A stretch of 64,000 nt of DNA from Limnanthes douglasii subsp. nivea (taxonomy: Eukaryota; Streptophyta; Magnoliopsida; Brassicales; Limnanthaceae), in the NCBI GenBank assembly GCA_036936605.1, contig JAUPFV010000002.1, positions 218,847,546 through 218,911,545 on the forward strand, given 5' to 3'. This document shows positions 54,313 to 64,000 of this stretch, in pieces. The notes under the pieces are model-generated. The model was given only the letters and a program-made list of their open reading frames with translations, had not been told where the DNA came from and ran no database searches. A program made the position numbers and the translations under genes. The number at the start of each line of letters is the position of its first letter. Position 1 is the stretch's first letter.

Positions 54313-55923
54313 TTAAATACGGTTGATTTTAGCCGCTAACGGATGCTTCATATGAAGAAAAATACTTGGTTTATAGATAACTGGATGATGATCTTTGATA
54401 ATATGAACTTGGAAATTGGAAAGTACGGTTCCCACTACTGTCTTCATGAGAGTCAAGGCAAGATCTTTTCCTGGCCAAATCCGAGGCCCAGTGCTGAACG
54501 CATAAAACTTATTTGTCGGTTCATATTTGATCTTTCCATCTTTTGTGATCCATCTTTCTGGCTTGTAAACATGGCTGTCATGTCCCCAGACAGATCTCAT
54601 CCTCCCCATGGCATAAGCTGCATTAGAATACCAAAGAGGAGTAACATGATTATTATTAATTAGCACTTATAAGATATTACAATAAATAGAATTCTTATAT
54701 TCCTAACAATAATAGAAACTTATAAACATCAACGCAGATAAGAAAAATATCTAACAACCTGAGATGATAACCATAGTATTTTTAGTGACCTTATGTCCAG
54801 ATGGGAGGGTGTCAGATTGAGTCGGCATCCTCGAAATAAATGGAACAGCTGGATATAACCTAAGGGTTTCGAGTAAAGCTGCTTGTAGGTAGACCAACTT
54901 ACCAAGCTCTTCAACATTTGTATATGTCGATATGTTTGAAAGTTCTTCTCGTATTTTGTTCTCAATAAGTGGATTATTGGAGAGCATCCAAAAAAACCAA
55001 GCGAGTGCTGAAACGGTGGTGTCTGATATGGCCATTACTAATCCTATAACATCATCTCTAATCGATTTGTAAGTATGAGGTCCGGGTCCATAGATTGGAT
55101 GATCCGTTAAGTTAAGTTCCAACAGATTGAAACCAACATCAGATCCAGTTTCGTACGTATTAAGATTATCTCGTTTAGCTGATATAAATTCTTCGAGTAT
55201 TTTGTCTAAAGTATTCCAAGCTTTTTCCAACTTGTTTTCTTTGCCAATCCGTAGCCACCGCTGTAGCTTCCAAATACTTTCAGGGATGAAAAATCGTACG
55301 AGAATTGCTTCTGAAGCATCCTCTAGTTGTTTCAGAAACGGAGGCCTTGGGATTCCTATTCCAAGGTAATTTGATTCATGGCCAGCCATTATGTCGCAAG
55401 CAATGTCAAAAACAAGCCTATGAAACACATCTTGCAAGTCGACCACGAGTTCGTTTTTGCAAACTTGGTCAAGAAATGAAACCAACGACTTAGAAATGAC
55501 TCGTTGGGATATCCTAGAAATTCTTCGGTTGAATTCTTGATGACTTACAAAATTGCGAATTCTTTTTCTTTTAGAGTGCCATTCATCAGAATCTGAATTG
55601 AACGCTGAGTTTCCAAAAATATCAAATCTTTTTCTCCACTCCTCTCCTTTATGGTACGACGAGAAGTTTGAGCTCATCACGTATTGGACGTTTGAAGGAT
55701 CGCTCGTAAACAACATGTCAGTGGCTACAGATTTGACTACGATTGTCCCTCCGCTTGCTTCAAGAACTTCATAGATCTTGTCGTTCATGCGGTGTAAGTT
55801 AAAGAGAATTGAAGGTAATACTCCAACCAGAGGAAACTCCCACACAACAAAACCTCCTTTAACATGTTTGTAATTGATAATAAGAAGCCACAATAAGGCT
55901 ACTGAGATTGCGAATATAATCAT
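54313..55923 (-). CDS. Cytochrome P450, CYP96A-like, two exons; haem Cys replaced by Trp
   Basis: Exon 1 is 55923-54759, a 141-bp intron 54758-54618 (CAG|GTTGTT ... AATGCAG|CT) follows, and exon 2 is 54617-54313. Together they give 489 residues, normal for the family, with no internal stop. It has an N-terminal membrane anchor (MIIFAISVALLWLLIINY), the fatty-acid/alkane hydroxylase style MLFTSDPSNVQYVMSSNF and VVDLQDVFHRLVFD, the I-helix with AISDTTVSALAWFFW, the ETLR salt-bridge motif and PERW. CYP96A enzymes act at the endoplasmic reticulum; one member (Arabidopsis MAH1) hydroxylates wax alkanes. The haem loop reads FSTGPRIWPGKDLA: the invariant Cys ligand is Trp, a TGC-to-TGG change, so haem-thiolate chemistry should fail. 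The I-helix also has AISDTT where AGRDTT is usual. It may be a very recent pseudogene. The family call is strong; activity is doubtful. Confidence 0.9.
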
Positions 55924-55976
55924 TTTATGTGAATTTCGGAAACATATATTGTTTGACGATACGCTTCAACGTATGG

Positions 55977-55984
55977 TATTTATA
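55977..55984 (-). promoter_or_regulatory. TATA box of the P450
   Basis: CTATAAATA on the minus strand, about 54 bp before the ATG at 55923. The spacing suits a short 5' leader. Confidence 0.65.
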
Positions 55985-57400
55985 GCACAAATTGATTTTT
56001 ATCCAGGTAGTTAGTTGCCACTGGGGACATTCATATTCATTTTGATGCAGATGGTACGTGGTTGGAATTGTTTGTTTATTTATTTATTATGCCCAATGAA
56101 ATAGATAAATAATTAGGGTACATCCAAAAAATTTAAGTCGTTCCAAAATAAATCTACCCCAAAATCTTTATCAAATTTCTTCCAGATGTACACTCGTTCA
56201 AAACTTTGTCTATAAAAAAAACTTTCGAAGCGTATGTATATTTAAAAGCAAAACTTTTCTCTTTTCATCTTCAACCTCAACAACTCCTCCGCAAAACACT
56301 AAACTCCAAATACTAAAAATTCAAACAGTCAACACTAATCCATCATTTCATCTTCAAAATATAATCAATTAACTAATCCATCATTTCATCTTCAAAATAT
56401 AATCAATTAATGAAAAAAAAAAAGTACGTTTTCTTCATGTTTTTAAAGGTTTACTTTGAGTTTTTAGACTTTTTTTATTTTTGGTAGAGTTAATTTTAGG
56501 TAGCGAAATTAGTAGTTCTAGTGCTATAAATGACTTTAGCATAAAATATGAGTGTGTGGTTCATTTGGTTGAGCTATGTTGTTTCGTATTGATTTGGTAG
56601 ATTAAGTCTGGGTTTTTTTTACAAGAACTAAACACTCGGTTTTCTGTTGTTCTTCGACAATGGCAATGTTATGGGTTTACGTCCAAAATGTTAATGCATA
56701 ACACGGTCAGTGTTGGACACTAGCAACGATGTTGCTTTCTTTAGTGCAAAATGCACGGGCAATGCAACATCGCTGCCAGCATCAAACATCGGCAGCATAA
56801 TAGATTCACATTGTCAGCGTAAATCAATCGCACGAACAACGTTTTTATCTGTGTTTATTATTTTGAAAATGTTTTATATTTTTTATAAAAAAATTTAAAA
56901 AAAACTCGGTAGGTCTGTGGGAACGAGAAAGGCCCGACATTAGGATGTTCGGTCGACTGAGACGGATAAAATGCTTCCGAACATTAGCATAATGATGAAA
57001 TAGAAATCGGTTCCCCTTCTGCATAACGTGAGAGTTTTGACCACACGTTGCGGTTCGCGTGACACCGTAAGTATGAAACTGTTAGAGGCCAAACTACTGT
57101 CGTATAACCTAACGCGGAAAGTTTATCTTCTTCGGACGACAATACAGCTTCCAATACTACTGAAGCACCTAGGGTTCCTACTAAAACGCCTCCAATTTCT
57201 ACATAAGTACTGGATACTACATAAGAACGGTCTTGAGAGTTTGTTCTTGACACTATACAATGTTACACTTTTCTGGACTACATGTAGCACGATCCGTACA
57301 ACCATTTTCTCGGAGATGTGGGTTTAAAACCCTTTAATTACTATTATTTATTCAATTTTGTTTCTATAATTAGACTATAGCAATCTGTCTTGTTTTCAGT
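55985..57400. other. P450 upstream and unassigned DNA, no gene seen
   Basis: Contains a direct 42-bp duplication (ACTAATCCATCATTTCATC followed by TTCAAAATATAATCAATTA) at about 56333-56413. 56700-57330 has short open stretches without recognisable domains. Confidence 0.4.
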
Positions 57401-57419
57401 CGCAGTAAGGTATTAACAG

Positions 57420-58640
57420 TCATGTGAAGTACGGACTTTTATGCTAGTCGGACCTTAGTAACAATCATGTGGTTGTTGAGATTATTGTGCGAGGGACTCC
57501 ATTATGGCCTCTTATAGCGTTTGACCAAGTTTAACTTAAACACTCACCTAAGTGAACGTTGGCCATTAATAGTTTCTAGTTCATGTTCGGATAGATGAGC
57601 ATCACTTTTAGACAACGTTTACGTCATAATTGGCCTCTCGGTGGTGGGTTTCCTAGTTGAAATCCAGGAGAGTCCTAATTTTGGTGGTGCGTGGGTAAAA
57701 TCCAATAGGCGTTGGACCAGCGGGATGGGTTGGTTTTTAGCTGAAATAGTTGAGGAATACGTTTTCAAAGCCTTAGTATTGTGATGTTAATCGAGACCGT
57801 ATTGATGATATGATCACACAAGTTGCACATGCGTACCTGATGTAAATGTTCGACTACACCATTTTCACGAATACCAGCCAGAAGAACGTACAAGTTGATT
57901 TCCTTGTTTCATTGGCGCATATGGATCAGCTAGGTGATATAGTGTGGGAGACTTGCTGGTTGGCGTGGTATACAAAGGGTTGGGGGAAGAGTCCAAGGCA
58001 TCACTTGAGAACCTGAACGACCTTGAAGCCTTATTAGATTCCTGAATATACAATCATTTCGTGTGTTTACGACCTGAGGTTACCAGCAGTTATGCCAAAG
58101 CTTCTTAGTTGGTTGTCTAAAAAGTAGACGAGCGGGAACGTTAAGCCAAACATGTACTACCGCGAGCTTATTGTCAATTTCCGAGAGAAAAACCTAAGTA
58201 TGGTTTTTTTTTCCTTTTCTAATTTAATAAATAATCCGAGTAGTTTCTTATTTATATGTGTTTGTTCGCAAATGATCTTTCAACTGTATGAGGAAATGAG
58301 GGATAGTTTTCCGGTGCAGCTGGTAGGATTATATCCTAATCATATCCCGCTTATACATATTATTGAAGCGTATATTCCAGATTGAGTGATGATGAAGTTT
58401 GGTTGGGTGTAGGAGAAGTCTCCCGGTAGAATTTACGCTCGTACGAATCTGAACGTGACCACTCGTGCTACCCAATTAACAAATCGTATTGCGCTGATTT
58501 GAAAACTCACGTTTTCTGCGTTGACATGTACATTAAGTCCCTTGTGCCAAACTGTAGGATGTGACGACTCTGTACGAAGTGTACGTGATTAAGTTTGGTT
58601 GGTTCTGTATCAGTTCATGTTTTCTAGGGGAAGGTAACTC
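57420..58640 (+). pseudogene. Possible plant-mobile-domain (PMD) relic
   Basis: Scattered frames read VYVIIGLSVVGFLVEIQESP, then VWETCWLAW, and later LVGLYPNHIPLIHIIEAYIP followed by MMKFGWVQEKSPG-like sequence. The last resembles the 'PLI..VEWH..DRV.RQFG..Q.IP' end of plant mobile domains found in MULE transposons and MAIN-like proteins. Many stops interrupt it. The match is by memory of the pattern and is weak. Confidence 0.35.
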
Positions 58641-58649
58641 GATAGAGGC

Positions 58650-60284
58650 ATTACAAACCATAACATATAGTGCATATTGACATAACCTCAAAGAACTTGT
58701 CCATTCAGGAACCGAGTCCGTACGATCACCAGCCCCTAGCTCCTCCTAATATTATTCATCTTTTACCTTGTTTGCGCAATGTAGTTGTTGCACTCTGTTG
58801 TTGTTGTTTGTAGACTAGAACTTTTTCATGATGTTGTCTTGGATGCGAATGATGTTGGACATATGTTTTACCAAATTTTATTTCAGTTTTAATTAAGTAA
58901 ATGCTTGTTTGTTTTATTTTTATATTATTTTGTTTATTTTTTGTTGGCGGTAATCAACACATGTTGGTGTAAGTTGGATTAGTACTATTATGTATTTTTT
59001 TACAAACTCCTGTCACGCCTCACCGTTGTAAACATGATAGCACTAGTGGTTGAATTTCTTGCCGCCACTTGGCATCATCAGCGTTGGTTATAGCTAGAAG
59101 CGTATACGTATCACATTGTCGGTGTAGTAAAATGCTGGCAGATGAAAATTTAATCACCGGCGGTGCCGAACTAAGCTGGCATCATTCAGATCCCGCGCCG
59201 CTGATGTGCTTTTATTTTTATTTTTGTAAATCTTGGTAGTTTGTTGGTGTTACCACCGACGCGTATAATGTGTAAGTACTCAAAAATAAAAGTATATGAA
59301 GTTTACGGTAACATTAAACATAAATTATATGATATAGTTAAGTAGATTACATAATTCATACTCAAAATTAGTTGACACAAACGCGTTTACGGTGATAGAT
59401 AAGTCCATTCATGCTCAAAACATTTTTCGGATGAGTATACCTCCTCTCCGCTAGCTTTATCTGAGTTTCAGTAACAGTCTTGGACAAAATTGGCTTCCTC
59501 ATCGGCTTTATTTTTAAGTTGTTGCACCACATGATCCAACATATCTTTCGCAATTAAGCTTTAAATTGTCATACTAAAAACATCGCGTGTTTCACTTTCG
59601 ATTTGATAAGGGAGTGACGCAATGAGTATACTCTGAACCATTTTCCAATAATCTAACTTGGCAGCGACTTAATGACATTTGTATGCTCGGGCATCATAGA
59701 ACCATAACATGTTGTTTCCCTTCCGTGCATGAAGTATAGTTTTCATAAAACTTCATCAACAAAGCCAAGTTTTTTTTCCGATGTTGTACGTTCACAAAAT
59801 CAATTGTTTTGACCAGTTGCGCATCTTCGTGCACATTCCAATTCGCATCACCCGTGATTGTGAGTTTTCAAAGTTATGTACTTACAAGAATGAATCGTCT
59901 ATTTATTGATATTTTAGGTGTAGTGTAATCCCCTTAACCAATCTGATTGGGATACCTCTAGATAAATATTATTTGAATAACACACTGTCGGCGTACAAAT
60001 ACAACACTGCATGTGTACAAATACAACACTGTTGGCGTACACTCTTTAATCAGTCGGCGTTGTTTCCGTTGGTGTTGGAGGTTACACTGGTAGCAACTTC
60101 GAATATTATATACAATTTTTAACTTAAAATGAAGTTATTGCCACCATAATCTATCCACACACCCGTTGTACTTGTCTCAAACAATCGGTGCTAAAAACGA
60201 AGTCACTGCCATCAGTAATATAAATCCTTATATATAATTTTAAACTTAAAACGAAGTCACTCCCATCGTTTTAAACCTACACCG
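58650..60284. other. Decayed repeat-rich region, no gene
   Basis: GC-island segments with CGGCG cores (GTCGGCGTAC, TTGGCGTACA, CGGCGGTGCCG) recur at 58945-59230 and 59985-60280. A repeated TACAAATACAACACTG lies at 59990-60030. They resemble transposon subterminal repeats, but no terminal pair was found. Confidence 0.4.
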
Positions 60285-60774
60285 GTGGTTCGAAAGACCA
60301 AGATCGTCGTTGTCGTGCACGAAAATATTAGATTTGTTTTTCCAAAAATTGATTACTTTTATTACTTAATTGTGAATTACACGCAGAAACAACTTTTATT
60401 AAAGAAAAAGAATTCCCAAATTAAAAACCTAACTCTCCAATCACCTTCTTCAACCTCCAATCTTCCCCGAAAACTGAGAACCCACCATACTTCACCATCG
60501 ATCCCACACATACAGCCTGATTTTCAGATAAAAAAACCATTCTTTCTCATATTTGAAGAACAAACCACGCAAAAGAGATCAAAACCACGATCCCAACCCA
60601 TAATCGCCTTCTTTTTACCCTTTGAAGTTCATCCTTTTTAACAAGATTTACTGATTGTCTTCTCAATTCAGCCCGAAACAGCCTTCTCATTACCCTTTGA
60701 AGATTACCATTTGAAGAACATGCAAGGCAGTATATCGCGAGATTCAACAACAAATAAGACAGGTAAGAATCAAA
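60285..60774. other. No gene recognised
   Basis: CT-rich sequence with a short open frame at 60285-60641 lacking any known domain. It may include the insertion site of the LINE. Confidence 0.35.
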
Positions 60775-63700
60775 GTTTTTTTAACAACTAAATCTAAGAA
60801 TTGGAGTTTTGTTTTAGATGGCATAACCCTAATTCTTCGAGGAAAACCATGGCTCTCAGTTTCCCTTGGGCATCCCTTTCATCAAAGCCAGAATTGGTCA
60901 TGTCTTTATAAGCAGAATGACCAAGCTAATCTGCTGCCTCATTAGCTCCCTGAAAATATTAATAATCTTCATATTCGAAGAGATAAGCTTGAAGCAGAAA
61001 CCAATTGAAGATTTAAGATATCAGGGGCTCCTACCAGTTAGGATCATTTCACATAAAATTCGAGAATCAGTCTCAATGTCGAGACTGGAAATTCCTTTAG
61101 AGTTACAGATTAGAAGTCTGTCCAACAAAGCCCTGGTTTTAGCAATTACCAGACTCCATTTGTCGTATACCCTACTGAACCCAAACATTATCTTACCATC
61201 ACTGTTTCTGACTAGACCACCACCAAGACATTCGCCATTTCCACCACAAGCCCCATCCGTATTTGGTTTGAATCGCCCTAGTTTAGGACATTTCCAACTG
61301 AGAATAACCGATAGTTGTCTCCTTCTGAGATGATTAACATACCCTAAAGAAACCTCTTTACTGTTATCTATATCCCAATATTTCCTTTTTGGCAAATGAG
61401 CATTATCAAGACTAGTTAGGATGCAGAGAATCTTCTCAATTATGTCATCTCGTCTTAACTTCTTACCCTCCATCTTAGACTTATTTCTGGTAAACTAGAT
61501 CACCCAAACAATTATAGATGGCAGAATAGACCTAATGTGCACTTTTTTGTTGGAAAACCAATACCAATGTATTAACAAATGAGTTAAGGACATGTTACTG
61601 GAAAATCCACAAAAACATGTTTTATGTTTTCCACATTCTCACAATTTTGACACTTCGAAGCTAACTAGACTTTCTTTTTTGAAAAATAGAGTCTACCGGC
61701 AACCAGTTCTTCAAGACTCTCCAGAGCAGAAAGGAGTATTTGCGAGGAGTGACCTTGTTCCAGATTTTATCGTAAAGGTAAGAATTCTGACATGTGTTAA
61801 AAATATCTTCTCAAGCAGCTTTTGAGTTAAAAAGTCCATTATTACTAAGAGTCCAATAGATCGAGTCACCCACAGAAGCATCCAAAAAGACTTTAAGTAC
61901 ATTTTGTATTTGATAGGGGTTAAGAACATCTTACAGATTAGGAAGCAACTAGGAGCCTTTAACCCAATAATCCTTTACCAAAGAACCATCATAAGATTGT
62001 CTGTCATCCCTGATGCCAAATTCTAGGAAAGGGGCTGCAAAACACCATATGTCTAACATAAGATCCATGTCTCCAGCTTTAGCCTGCCAAGCAATATACC
62101 TTTCAGCCTTATCCCTTACATTTGCAGAGGAACCAATAGCGGATGCTTGTCTTTAAAATAGACAGCATGCAGAAGCTTGGACTAAAGAGAATTATGACTT
62201 CTTAAGTTAAACCACAATTAAAGAGAAAAAACTTCCTCCATATCCCTGATCCTTCTTACATTTAGACCACCATTTTCATAGTTCTTACACCAGGGAACAG
62301 ATACTTTGACAGCCTTTAACCTTCAAAGAAACTTGTTATATAATACTTCAAGCCTTTTGGTGACAGTTTTAGGGATACTAGTGTTTTGAACTGTAAAGAT
62401 AGGATAAGAATTAAGAACTGACTGAATGAGGGTCAGTTTTCTTCCAAAAGAGAGATTATTATTATCCCATTCAGCAATTTTATTCTTGGTTTTGGCTATG
62501 ATGTGTTCAAAGTTGCTAAATCTTCTTTTGTTACTTATTACAGAACCCAAGTATTTGAGGGGAAGGTAGCTGCGCTTGAAATCCAACAACAACTCAAGTG
62601 TTCTTATTTGCTGAGTAGAGAACTTCTTAGGTATGATAACTTTAGATTTATATTTATGAACAAATTGGTCAGAAGTCTCTTCATAATGACTGATGATTTT
62701 CATGATCTTTTTGACAGAATTAGTGGAGCCATTACAAAAAAATCAGGATATCATCAGCAAAGCTCAGACAAGGTATTTCCAAGCTCCCTCTGTTTTTTAA
62801 ATCTAGTAGTAGTCACTTCAGTAGAAAGATCTTTTAGACTTCTCAAGCGACATTCCTGGGCAAGAATGAACAGACTATGTGACAATGGGTCACCCTGTCT
62901 TAAACCCTTATTAGATTTAAAGTATCCCATCAAATCACCATTAACCATAATAGAGAAGCTGCAATTGTTAATATTTCTCTCAATCAATCTGAGGAAATTA
63001 TATCCGAAACCAAAAGAGTCCAACACACTTAAGAGAAAAGTGTGATCCAATCTGTCAAAGACCTTTTCCATATCCATCTTCAGCATAATATTACCCCTTC
63101 TGGTCTTGATAGAAAGATCCCCAGCTAGTTCATGAGCTATCATGATATTATCATGAATAGATCTCCCCTTAGTAAAGGCCCCCTGCTCTGCAGAAATTAA
63201 GTTAGGTAAGATAGTGGTTATTCTGTGGTTAATAAGCTTAGAGACTATCCTGCTGAAATACGTAGTCAGACTGATTGGTCTGAACTCCTTCCCCTCTTTA
63301 GGAGATACCACATTAGGGATTAAACACAAAACAGTAGTATAAATGTCATTAGGGCAAGGACCCTCCAAGAAGAAGTCCATAATAGCCTCACAAAGGTCCA
63401 CCTTAATAATAGGTCAGCAAGTCTTTAAAAAATTGGCCATTAAAACCATCAGGGCCAACAGCTGTATTAGAACACAAGCCCTTTATAACATCATAAACCT
63501 CTAACTCCTCAGGCACACCCATAAGCATAGTATTATCATTCTCAGTGATGAGTTTAAGGATGAAGTTTAGCAAAACACTAGAGTTCCAGGGATTAGGGAG
63601 ATCAGAAATAAGGGTTTTGAAATGATTAACAGCCAAATCCCCAATAGTATTAGGATCCTCCTCCCATTTAGCTCCGTCCTAGATACGAGAAAGAATGGAT

Positions 63701-64000
63701 TTACTGTGCCTTCTCTTCACAAAATCATGGAAAAATTATGTATTCATATCTCCATCTTTAAACCCGTTAGTGTGGGTTTTCTAAATCCAGTAAGCCTATT
63801 CGCGATCCAGCAACAAGAGGTGGTCAGCTTTAGCCTTGTCAAGCAGAATTCTGTTGGGAATAGAATTATTACCCTGAAGATTAGCTTTAAGCTTAGAAAT
63901 CTCCTCCTCAACGAGCTTAATAGAATCAAATATATTGCCAAAAACAGACCTATTCCAAACCTCAAGACTAACTTTAAGATTTTTTAACTTGGACCAGAAC
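60775..64000 (-). mobile_element. LINE retrotransposon 2, minus strand, runs off the window
   Basis: ORF2 remnants follow plant LINE order on the minus strand. A T-run on + (60777-60783) next to the ORF2 stop would be a short poly-A tail in minus orientation, which gives the 3' end. The 5' part lies beyond 64000. Confidence 0.8.
60794..64000 (-). pseudogene. LINE 2 ORF2: reverse transcriptase and RNase H, partial, broken
   Basis: From the right edge: KVSLEVWNRSVFGNIFDSIK-like linker codons at 63990-63890 and a decayed TKFFHDFVKRR segment, then 63636-63403 (AVGPDGFNGQFFKD). 63401-62754 is an open RT block: FRPISLTTYFSRIVSKLI, AEQGAFTKGRSIHDN, KMDMEKVFDRLDH (palm; KAFD is usual) and KSNKGLRQGDPLSHSLF. 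The catalytic FADD lies in another frame at about 62745. The thumb region reads YLPLKYLGSVISNK. RNase H follows at 61300-61021 (KPNTDGACGGNGECLGGG, LDIETDSRILCE), then NEAAD near 60940 and a stop at 60794. Similar to LINE 1 but not the same copy. Confidence 0.85.

Noticed and set aside
54343..54663. 106-codon plus-strand frame over the P450 second exon
   Set aside because: Antisense shadow of the PERW and haem-loop exon, which matches P450s along its full length.
59368..59553. Short minus-strand frame that might be a transposase piece
   Set aside because: Only 61 codons with no conserved motif, and no terminal repeats could be assigned.
58945..60280. Possible CACTA element because of CGGCG-rich repeats
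   Set aside because: No CACTA-type terminal sequence or transposase domain was found.

Overview
This window is eukaryotic, from a flowering plant and most likely a eudicot. It is AT-rich, it holds a CYP96A-type cytochrome P450 with a short GT-AG intron, and the rest is almost all plant transposons: Ty3/gypsy Tat-lineage LTR elements with a second (archaeal-type) RNase H and antisense genes, hAT elements with a BED zinc finger, and plant LINEs with DUF4283. The only open, host-like gene I can support is the P450 at 54313-55923, and it has lost its haem-ligand cysteine. No RNA gene, CRISPR array or prokaryotic feature was seen. The species cannot be named from this sequence.

Layout. 248-6441 is a complete but decayed hAT element with an exact 8-bp target duplication (TTATTTAC). 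It carries a transposase pseudogene on + and a second, divergently transcribed gene on -. 7047-11843 is a Tat-type 3' end duplicated head to head into a palindrome of about 4.4 kb with a 54-bp loop. 12013-15870 holds no recognisable gene apart from a degenerate repeat block near 13.25-13.77 kb. 15870-19010 is a deleted hAT relative in minus orientation that contains a protein phosphatase 2C fragment, followed to 20040 by an inverted copy of hAT 5' sequence. 20207-30338 is Tat element A (10,132 bp, TSD AATTA). 30.5-34.9 kb is a decayed LINE.

35430-36982 is a third hAT relic. A minus-strand Tat element (C, 36983-about 54152) has inserted into it, and a plus-strand Tat element (B, 39099-49472, 10,374 bp, TSD GTGTA) has inserted into the antisense gene of C. 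The P450 follows at once. 56-60.3 kb holds low-complexity and decayed DNA, including a possible plant-mobile-domain relic. A second LINE on the minus strand (60775-64000) runs off the right edge.

How the parts relate. The Tat copies (A, B, C and both palindrome arms) share one architecture where the regions survive: gag, protease, RT, RNase H, archaeal-type RNase H and integrase; then a conserved non-coding motif of about 50 bp; then a long gene on the opposite strand with one conserved 70-83-bp intron; then the polypurine tract and 3' LTR. All copies except the palindrome arms keep recognisable pol blocks, but all are broken by stops and frameshifts. Several stops look like C-to-T decay of methylated DNA. 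The three hAT relatives share a promoter block and AT-rich repeats of about 130 bp, but only the first has the second gene.
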